Origin: Echinococcus granulosus
Taxonomy: Eukaryota > Platyhelminthes > Cestoda > Cyclophyllidea > Taeniidae
NCBI RefSeq assembly: GCF_000524195.1
Contig: NW_020170384.1
Location: forward strand, 371,198-435,197
Direction: 5' to 3'
Length of the DNA: 64,000 bases
Part shown: piece after piece, positions 54,601 to 64,000 of the stretch
How positions within the stretch are numbered: the first letter of the stretch is position 1
Layout of the letters: each line of letters begins with the position of its first letter
Made by a program: the position numbers and the translations under genes
Notes under the pieces: model-generated
Told to the model about the DNA's origin: nothing
The model's input: only the letters and a program-made list of their open reading frames with translations
The model's database searches: none

Positions 54601-57600
54601 TTCAAAACATCGTAATGTACGAGACCGCGCGTCAGTTTCTATGCATTTCATGCCATTATCCGATTGAATTTGAATCTGGTCATTAACGTACAATACTTCC
54701 CCCATACAAATTTCCTAAGATAAATACCAAATATGCTTTTTTAATGCTAGTTTCACCACATGGCCAATGAGGTTGATGCCCACATCGACAAAATGATCGG
54801 ACTAGCGGAAATGAAGATGGTTCTCTTTGACCCTCAAGGGACTGTCGATGAGTCCACTTTGCTTGCCAAAGAACTCGAGGTTGGCTCTCTTCTACCACCA
54901 ACATCTTCAACGCTATTTTTTTCAACTGAACTGGTCTTGTTCACGTTAAAAATCCCGTATGGTGCGGGCCTGGTGACTGTTAGGGTGCGGTATGTATGCA
55001 AAGAATAGGTAGGGTGGAATTGTCTTTGGATGTTTCATTTTCAGTACTACTAAGTAAGTATTACTGAAATTGAACCTCTTCCTTATACTTAAATCTTATG
55101 TAGGTATGGTATTTTCATTACAGTGATATAAGTAGAATGACTTAACACCAGTCCTACCTGCGCATGAAATTTTCAAAGCTAGTTTTTGATAGCATTGCAA
55201 TTTAAAGTGAGCTTGACAACTGCTAAATTGCCAGGGATTATTCTACTTTGAAAGTGTACATAATTTAAATCGAAGATGCGGTATGATTTTCTATTCAAGA
55301 TGTACTCTTTCTAAACCAGGACGCGTCAAAATAGCCTAACAAATCAGTTTTAACTAAAGTTTGAGCCTCTATAATGCTGAATGGACGCTTTAATAACACG
55401 ATGCCGGAAAGGAAAGAAATGTTGAAGAATCACAAAAACCCCTTGCATTCTTACCGATAAAAGATTTGACAAATGACTCACGATTGTTTTAGTAAATCTG
55501 TTTTTGCGTTTACAGGCTGATCACGTTGAGTTGGCACGCACGTGGGAGCAGACATGTCAACTCACTGACATGGCGCGCCACATGAAGCCTCTGCAAAATC
55601 GTCTATCCCGAGTCGTGTGTGGACGAACCGTGGATGCGCCTGAGAACGCAGCCCAACAGGTTGTCATGGTGAAGGCGCTGATCGACTTCTCAGGACCTGA
55701 CTTCGCCATACGAAAGGGCGAGGAGATGATCCTAATGAACAACGAAAATCCCAACTTTTGGCGAGTGAAAACGATCTTCGGGGAGCGTGAAGTGCCCTCC
55801 CTTATTTTCGCCGCAATAGGCCCCAATCAAAATGAGGTGTTTAGGGCAAACAGGTAGGAGCCATTCCAAACGGTTATTAGTAATACCTTATTCATTATCA
55901 TCATGCACTACGTAAAGTGGTTTAAGATCAGGAGGAAAATTCGTTTTCTAGCGCGCAGATATAGTTGATTGCACTGCTTTGTTGAGAAATTGTAGAAACG
56001 CGCTAACCACGATTTCTCAGAAATCACATGATGCTTAACCGTCGAATTACAATAAAGAAAGAGATCAAAGGAGTATTTTCCGGTTGTAGCACGTGACCTG
56101 CAGAAACCTGTAGTGGCATGAACATCAAACTTAGTGGCCTGTCACAAGTGCATTGGTGTACCTGATTCTCGAATTTCCTAAAATAAGGTATTTTTAGCCT
56201 TCTAGTGGGATCGGTTCGGTGGCATATGTGGAGCACCACTTTAACCCGTCGAAGTAGACCATGCATTGAACTGGGGCGCATGACCCTCGTTAATCCGAGC
56301 TTCGAACAGAAGTAGGGTCGTACTCCACAAAAACATAAATAACCACTATTGCTAGAAACAACGCAATTAATTTTTACGAAAACTTGTTTTGTGGTTTGCA
56401 GGCGGATTCCCTGCTTCCCCAGAGTGTTTACTATTCTTCTTTATGAATTCAAAGAAATAATTTAATTGTGCTAAGCCTGACTACTCTCTTACTTTTAAGC
56501 CTTACGGCTATGTTTTGAAGTTACCGACCAAACTTTGATCCTATGGAAGGTCATTCACGTCACTGAATAGCTGATTAACAGCAAGTGTGACAAATTGCAC
56601 CACTCAAATGAGTCTTAGGCTCTACCCAGACCACGATAGAGGCGTTTGTAGTCGAGGGTAATCCACTTTCTGATATGCACAGATTAAAGCAAGAAGGTGT
56701 AATGTGGCATTATTAACACCAGAAGCTGAAATCTGTCCATAAACATTTATGGTTCTGAACGTATAGTACTTCTCTTAGCCCATTATTGTACGCATATACT
56801 AAGTAGATGGTGCATGTTTGTTTCTTTGAAAATGAAGTGACCTAAATATTGGCATGTATTTCAAAATCTCAGCCTAAACAGATAGGCTGGTTTATTAGCT
56901 ATAAGATCCGTTCACAAGTGGTTCTATAGCCCTAATGACCCACTAGACACGTGGTTCTACGAGGTTGAGTAAGGGGCGCCTCAATTCAAAATTAGCCAAA
57001 TAAACAATACACATTTATTATCTTTCTTTGTAACATTCGTTAGCCTCCAAAAAAAGTGTGTCTCCAATTGGAAGCGCGTTTTGGAGCGTACAAAGGGCAG
57101 GCTGGTGAAGTACTACGCCACTCTCTTTGAGCGCTGCTGCCAAAACGATGTAGGTTGAATGTGCTGTAATGTGTAACTGCGTATTTTGACTCCCTTTTAA
57201 TAAAATTTAGCTTTATCTCAACTGTGCGGGTCATTAAAACCAAACAGAGACTCTTGTGTCCATAAAATTAATTTAAAATTTCTCTGATTTTTTAACAATC
57301 TTAGCATGCATTTGCGTACTTATCTCAGCGTTTACTTAATCCCTAAAAGACCTTACCATCGGCACCTATCACGTGTTAACCTTTCGAAAGTGCAAATGTT
57401 AGTAAATGATTATGTTAACCGTATCAACAAAAGATTAGTCTCTTGCGCCACCATTTTGCACTCTCGGTTTTCGGAGAAGTAACCGCGGAGGCTGTGAACC
57501 AAAACAGAATCACTACAGCCGGCATCATCAGTGGTACCCGCATAAATGACTCTGAAATGGTTTTACCATTCAAATGCCTTGCGCGACCAAGCTTTGCATC

Positions 57601-60600
57601 AAGTGCTATGCTCAAGGTCTTTAATGGCTATCCACAGAATCCTTCGTCACTTCACGTTGTTCCATTATTAGTGTTGACCGGCGTCCCGATTGCATGATGT
57701 TTGGAGAAGCTCATGACATTTACAGTGGCTAATAAGAACAGTTTCGGTTTGCCTCACTACTACGTGTAGTTCTGCCATATTAGCATGTCCTTCGATCTGT
57801 AGTTGCAAACTGGAACTCAACTTTTTTGACTTAAACACTTCTCGTAGATTCGGAGAAATCCTTTAATAGACTAGTTTCCAACTTAGGATATTATAAGTCG
57901 ATGTTTGGAAGTGATATCAGCTAATTTTTTGGCAGAATTTTCTTCCTGTGGAAGTGATTTTACTTATCCGGATGTTTTTCATAACTTTAAAATGGGTTGC
58001 CTGCCTGGGAAGTTCAGATGTTAAATTTATTTTCGTGTAAAAATAACTCCTCGGTAGCTTGATTTTAGTAGCTAATAAGACTTTAAAATGTAGGATGTGC
58101 AGCCCTAGCTTTATATTATCACATAAAGCTTGAAAATACTTGATACTTTTAACGGAAATACCCGGAAAGGATCGTGAAGTATATTCCAGCCTTAACAAAT
58201 GAGGATTCGCGCATCCCATAGTTGGAATTAGTCAACTTGCTCAATGAATGTGCGGTAGCAACAGGATATTTTAAGGTATTCCACATGGAAATTACTCAAT
58301 GTACCTCAAACTGCAGGTGGTCTACTTTGCCCACGAAGACGAGATGAACGCCTTCCTCGACGATGTTGACAGCATTCTGATCGCGCCCAACTACGATAGC
58401 GGGATTCTCCATCGCGCATACGACAAGTTCACTAACACTCTGATGCTTCTTTCACGTAGGTTTTTTAGCTACTCTAGTCGCTTGCATGACTTATTTGTAC
58501 TTTTACTAAAGAGAGCACTCAGAAGGATAATGGCCTAGAAATGGTCTTCTTAACAAATAGTTATTACATTGCCGTCTTTGTGTTATATTTGTAGCTAATC
58601 TTCCTATCCTGAAAAAATGAGCAACCGTTTTGATATACTTATTTAACACATAGAGCACCTTTTCATGCAAACATAATGAGGCTAGATGATGCAAAGGAAT
58701 AATTCTTATAATAATATCGCACTTATAGGCATCCACACATGCGCTTGCCACTTGTTTAATGTATGCATCACGCCCCCATATTTTTTGGCACAGCCATAGA
58801 GACGTACTTGTAAATCTGGTTAAGAAAAACTATTTTTGATGGGGAGTTCGTTGGCCAAATTTCAATTTGTGCAGTCCTTTAACTAAAGGGTATGTTATAT
58901 CGCCATTCAACCCTAGAACGACAACGAATTTCTACTGTAGGTAGGGTTTGGTCTCGGTGTGATCATGGTGTGTGCCTGAAATATGACTTGATAAAAAGAT
59001 TAGCAAGTGAGCTACCACTTGAAAATATGACTGAATCAGAGCTCAAGTAGTGTGGGTGGACTGAATCATGGACTATTTTTGCACGATTATAAAAACGCAC
59101 AATTTCACGAACGCCTAGACAGCGATAATTGATGGGTCATGCTTTTTCAAGGCCGAATAGCAGAGGGATATGAACGCTGCGATGACTTTGGATTAGCGCA
59201 AAAAGTCTAGAACCGTGGACCTGGACCTGGAATGCACAGTGGGCTATGAATTCACTAATGTAAATGTTTTTCAAAGTCTCGACAATATTTCGTTATCCCT
59301 AGGTCCACGAAATGTCAGGAGGTTGGGAACATGAATGGCAGGTGTCCAAAATGACTCTGTTGTAGTGTACATTGTAACTATGTTAGATTTGCACGCATTA
59401 ACCCTCTATATAAAGGTCGGTACGCTCAGTGTCACACAAATCCGGCGTGAGGAGCATAATACGCCACTTCAAATTAATGAATAATTGAAACTGAGTCGAT
59501 GCATACCAAGGGGTCAGTAATTTGTTTACAATGTCTTCACTGTTTAAAAATACATTTTTGTGGTACGCTAATAGCCAATCGGCGACCTCCGCGTGGTGCG
59601 GTGGCACTCACTGAGTCGGACATCCGGGTTCTTCACACACCACTGCGCTTGATACTCAACCATGCGGCCCGCATGGATCAAGTTCAGGCACGAGTCACCA
59701 TGACTGCTGACGAAGTGCAACGCTACCTCAAATCTGTCGAGGATGAGCGTCAACACATCCTAAACGAGATCACCCGCATGGAGTAGGTCTCTCTCCAGAG
59801 AAAGAATTTTAGTGTGAAATATTCAAGGAATTAGGAGTAATTTAAATTGACTGTCTCATGCTAATTTAAAGACAAACTCTAGATTACCACTAGAGCTGTC
59901 GAAGAGGTATAGTCAAACATTTCGAATCTAGTATAATCAATGAAGCATTAATAAAATAGTTGTTATTGATACCTTTTAATTACTGATGCTGTTTATTAAC
60001 GCCAGAACAGGTTATGCTCATACAGGGACAATTCTCCAAAGTTTTGACATCGTTTTTTTTCGTCCTCCAACACTTTCTCATTCGATAAATGTGGTTTTTC
60101 GGTTGTTTATAAAGACTCTTAACAGTTTCTTTGAATCCTAGGGGTATTGTTCTCAAATCAATGCTAGATACCATTAAGCATTTAAGACAATATATCTAGA
60201 AGAAAACAAAACCTACTGCTTAAGGTCTTTCACGTTCCCTGAAACAAGTGATTTCTCAATAATTTTGGCGTTTTCGTGCTAGTAGGTGGCATTAAATATT
60301 GAAATGTTGATCAAGTAATCGGTTCACTTTCTGTCCAAGTGGTTACCGACTACTTCCTTGAAAAATCGTGATGGTTTCATATAAATAACGCCTGGATTTT
60401 TCAATATATTTATTATCTGCATACTGTGACCGTAGACTTAAATATGGTTCTTTGTAGGCAGTTGCAAAAGGAGAAGGAAAATCAACTGAAGAGTTTAGCA
60501 GATAGAATGGCAGACTGGAAGAGCAAAAGAAAGGCCTTTGATAGGATCATCAGCGACTACACCTCCGAGCCCATCGATGATATTCTAAAACATTTTCCTT

Positions 60601-63600
60601 CCACCCGCCTTGCAAAACCAAATGTGATCGAAAACGACTACCGCAGTTCCACGGACCGCGATGAAACCGATACCTACGAACCTTCGAATAAAGTCCGTAA
60701 TGCCAAAATTAGTAGTGAGAGCTCCTCCCTTGATTATGGACAAGTGGCAAAGCAAATGGTAACCTCACACGCTCGTTCCAAGCCAAGTGGAATGAAGTTC
60801 GCGGGTGTTGTGACTCAAGAACGTACTGATAGCAAGATCCCGACTGACAACTCAATGCGTCTAAAGAGAAGTGCCAGCACCAATGATCTTCAGACCCAAA
60901 TTTTCAGGGTCACAACGAGCACATCAGCACAGTGCGATGGGAACGCTGGTATATCTGAGTCGAACGTTGTTTACAACACAGAAGCAAGACGACAAACCCT
61001 CCTTGGTAGCCATTCCAACTCTGTAGCACGGTTGAAAGCTGAACTCAATACTAAGAATGAAAAATATCAAAATACCACTGATGTTCAAGCGCAGATTATC
61101 CGGGTAACGAAAAACGCCGCTTCACAAGTGGGAGTACGTGTGATGCCAAAGGCGATTGATCTCTCTCGTGTGGACATCGATAATCTCGGCCTGGAGGTAC
61201 AAAACAGTAGTGAATTAACCGGACTTGGCCTTCGTGTGGGACAAGTTTTATGTCCGGTAACTGTCGGAACGTCGGTGGATTTATTCGAAGGTCCCGGAGT
61301 GCAAGTTATGGGTATTAACGACGTTGACTCTATTAATCTGCAATTGAGGGACTCCGTGGCCCATGCAACTACAGATGCCCGCAAAAGACTAAAGGTTCGT
61401 GATGTACAGGCGCAAATAGTCTCAAGATCTAACAGTCCAGCCACAGCATCGATTCGAGAGAATCTTCTCGGTGATACTCGGGCCAGAGAAGCCTTGCATC
61501 GTGATGTTCAAGCGCAGATTGATATTGTGAACAAGGCTGTGAAGGTACAAGCCGTGGCGGTGATGGAGGTTGTGAATATTTCTTCACAGAAACCAAAGAA
61601 ACGAATGGTCGAGGGTGCAACCACATCATTCTGTCTTTTGCCTGAAAAGTGCACAAAGAGTATGGAACTTACGACAAGTGAGCCTTCAACTTCTACTGTC
61701 ATGACCCAAATTAGTTGTCTTTTGCATTCTCGGGGAATCCACACAGATCTGGAATCGTATCTTTCTGACTATAAAAAACGGAATGGGATCATCTCAGAAA
61801 CGTCTGATTTGTGCGCACAGAAGCAGTATATTGGAAAAGTCATGAACAGGGAATCACAATTTACTAATTCTGTGACAGGAAACAAAGTGTCTCATGGGAA
61901 TTTGAAATCCAGCGATGCTGAAACGCTTATATGCAAAGTGGTACACGACACCGGTACCCAAGTTTCGTCAAAGCTCGTTCCAACGGAGGTAACCTTGAGT
62001 AAGATTAAGACGAAGAACATGGAAGTCTCGTTTGTCAATCCACTGCGTAAAGTCGATCTTGATGTACCAGTTGATTCACTCATTTGTCCTGCTGATATGA
62101 ATTTCCGATCTGAGCTTTATGAAGGAAGCGGCTTCGAAATAGCTGACTACAGCGGCTTAAGTAACATCCTAGTCACGCACGATGGTTCGATTGCTAGGGG
62201 TTCCGTGGTACTGGACGAAACTTCGGTTGATAGCGGAGATTTACAAACCCAAACCGCCGGCAAATTGAAAACACAAGCAGCAATTGTATTACGAACAGAT
62301 AAAACAAAAAGTGCCATAGGGGAGGTTGTTGTGAGTTCAAAATACGTTCCAAAATTGAAATTTGTGGCAGCAGATATTGCAGCTCCTTCGTTTCATACAC
62401 CACAAACTCCAACATCTGACTTACAGACACAAATTTGCGACACGATTCGACCAACAGATGCTAATAAAAAGTCCAAAGACTTGAATGTTAATGCGACCGA
62501 CTTTACTCGAAGGCACAGTATGGTGGAACACGATTACTCAACTAAGTGCAAACTCAAAACGCAGACAAATGTCATTAATATGAGTGACCAAAATATTCAG
62601 GTGATTGGTGAGGTAGTGTGCCCTAGATGCCATCAAAGATATCGCGAAATCCAGATGCAGTTCGACTCCGATTTTAAAGCTGATAAAACTAAAAAGTTTT
62701 CAACCCAGACGCAAATTTGCAACGTCGTTTCGGATATTGGCACACAATCCAGAGCAAAAGAAATGTGCGATGGGCACACAGCTCAACAGAGGAGCCCAGT
62801 ATTCATCGATGCTGATATGCAGGTCGCCGTAGAGCTAGTACCAACGGAGATTTCAATATTACGATGCGACATTGAAAATATGGAACTGGAACTTGAGGAG
62901 GAGAGTGGTAGCAGTGCATACAAAGTACTAATGAAGTCGGTGGCATGTCCAGCAAAGGTGAAGGTGAAGCCACACCTAGTGGAAGGTTCGGGTGTGCATA
63001 TTGTCGGAATAAATAACGCAAGCAAGATTGGGGTTACTGTTTGTTCTGATACCACGAGTGATACAAAAAGAAATAATAGCCTTGCAAACGGCATTGATAG
63101 TGATGCGTATGGGGAGCTGCAGGCATCTGTTACCTTTGAACCTCCTGTAAGGACGATAAGTCTTTATCAAGGGGAACAAAATCCCAGCAAGTCAACACAG
63201 CAAAGCCCTATTCGGCTGATACCGCGGAGACTAGAAAGCCAAAAATCTGTGTCATCAGATACGGTCACTCAAATTTTCTCAGTAACCACAGATGCATCAG
63301 TGCAGGTGGGAACGCAGCTTGTCCCTCAGGCCATTGGAATCTCACCAGTGCATTTGGAAAATATGGTGGTCTCGATGACAAGTAAAAGCAGAAAGAGTGA
63401 CCAGACTCTGTCCGCATCGACACTGCTATATCCCGCCCAGGTTGAACTAAAAGGCAGGCTCATTGATGAACAGAGTGGTATTGAAGTTGTTCCGTTGGAA
63501 CAAGTTAAAGTTTTAAACATGAGTCGTTCAGAAGTGGATCCTTTGGTCCATTATGCGCACCCTTCGAGTAATTCGGATGCCATTACGCAGATTGAGACGC

Positions 63601-64000
63601 AAATACCAGAAAGCAAGAAGTCGAACCTCCTTCCGGCCAGTCTTGTGATGGGAACCGGCCAATTCGATGGTCGTCGCAGGACTCCTGAGTTCGCGTCCCA
63701 ATCTCTTGTTTGCAAGCTTCTTTCTGATGCAAAGGAATATCAGGATTTGACCATTCGGCTCAAGCCCGTGCCCAAAATGAGCTCTGAATGCATTGGCGAT
63801 GGAGCGACGCAGCACCTTGGATATGTGGCAGTTGAAGCAAAGACACAGAATGCAGTCATGACAACACAAAAATTGGGCGAAATCTACCTTCCTGTTCAAA
63901 AGACACCCCCTTCAGACATACAGCGGTCTGTTAAAGTTCAGGTTGGTACAAAGCTAGTTCCCAAAGCGCTTAAGATTTGTCAGATACCTATCACAAATCT
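51685..64000 (+). CDS. Plakin-family cytolinker, partial, with long repeat tail
   Basis: Exons on + are 51685-51722, 53169-53282, 53451-53570, 54223-54303, 54446-54541, 54751-54879, 55516-55853, 57044-57149, 58317-58455, 59575-59782 and 60458 to beyond 64,000. All junctions are GT/AG and in phase, giving about 1,640 residues in the window. Small exons encode spectrin-like helices (NHLALDEERIRQEQFFEGIR; YIAQLSLITQAHLKD). The 338-nt exon carries the SH3 domain embedded in plakin domains: VVMVKALIDFSGPDFAIRKG, NPNFWRVK, then VPSLIFAAIGPNQNEV, as in the family's VPS-x-CF-x-x-PPPN-x-EA. Further helices and a coiled coil (QLQKEKENQLKSL) follow. The last exon, at least 3,543 nt, has no plakin-repeat signature but a different degenerate repeat. 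No actin-binding CH domains are seen; they could lie upstream. Plakins link cytoskeletal filaments and junctions. The family call is firm; the subfamily is not determined. Confidence 0.8.
52640..52905 (+). repeat. GC-rich insert in a plakin intron
   Basis: About 260 bases (for example GGCGATTGGGCGCGCCGGCA) stand out from the AT-rich intron. The + frame is open for 76 codons, but no splice sites bound it and the peptide is unknown. It is probably a short interspersed element; no second copy was noticed in the window. Confidence 0.35.
60885..64000 (+). repeat. Degenerate protein repeats in the plakin tail
   Basis: At least eleven copies of a short motif near SDLQTQI-x2-VT occur, for example near 60,885, 61,080, 61,401, 61,503, 63,258 and 63,915. 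Four copies expand into a unit of about 85-90 residues: QVG-x2-LVPKAI-x-LS-x3-I-x-NM, then CPA-x-V, then EGSGV-x-V-x-GI. These units begin near 61,080, 61,914, 62,800 and 63,258; a fifth starts near 63,915 and is cut by the window edge. Copies are diverged at the DNA level, so this is an old protein-level repeat, not a recent tandem array. I do not recognise it as the plakin repeat domain or any other named fold. Confidence 0.7.

Noticed and set aside
61085..63899. Series of minus-strand frames of 60-123 codons
   Set aside because: They are antisense shadows of the long plakin tail exon, which is continuously open on + and in phase with the preceding exon.

Overview
The window is eukaryotic, AT-rich and intron-rich nuclear DNA. 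Exons are short with GT/AG borders, introns run from about 38 bases to several kilobases, and there is repeat-derived DNA and one 100-base assembly gap (42,490-42,589). The animal gene set, a run of very small in-phase exons and two very short introns fit a flatworm. The long repeat-filled introns point to a tapeworm of the diphyllobothriid type. That placement is inference, since nothing here is a species marker.

Layout: 1-9.7 kb is mostly unresolved, with a few splice-bounded exon candidates on both strands. A synaptotagmin-14/16-like gene runs on + from 9,693 to 22,226 in 18 exons, eight of which are micro-exons of 15-42 nt. A PLAC8-like cysteine-rich membrane protein (- strand, 23,315-24,819) and UBA5, the E1 enzyme of the UFM1 system (- strand, 25,699-28,156), follow. 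A decayed Ty3/gypsy retrotransposon (+, about 28.8-32.3 kb) ends inside its integrase, where it is joined directly to an intronless, frameshifted copy of the 3' end of VCP/p97 (32,331-32,626). Repeat-rich DNA fills 33-37 kb and includes two of three recognised copies of one dispersed family.

Delta-aminolevulinate dehydratase (ALAD) lies on - at 37,054-40,091 in eight exons, with its zinc cysteines and both active-site lysines present. After gene-poor DNA and the gap there is an orphan cysteine-rich exon (-, 43,297-43,510). A BRICHOS/ITM2-like type II membrane protein follows (-, 45,695-48,565). From 51,685 to the right edge runs a plakin-family gene on +: ten small exons encode helical repeats and a plakin SH3 domain, then a single open exon of at least 3.5 kb encodes a tail of degenerate repeats that I do not recognise.

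The genes look like independent housekeeping, neuronal and cytoskeletal loci, not a cluster with one function. The two most unusual things are the phase-locked micro-exon run in the synaptotagmin linker and the repeat tail of the plakin. Exon borders were read by eye from splice sites and phase, so single borders may be off even where the gene identity is secure.
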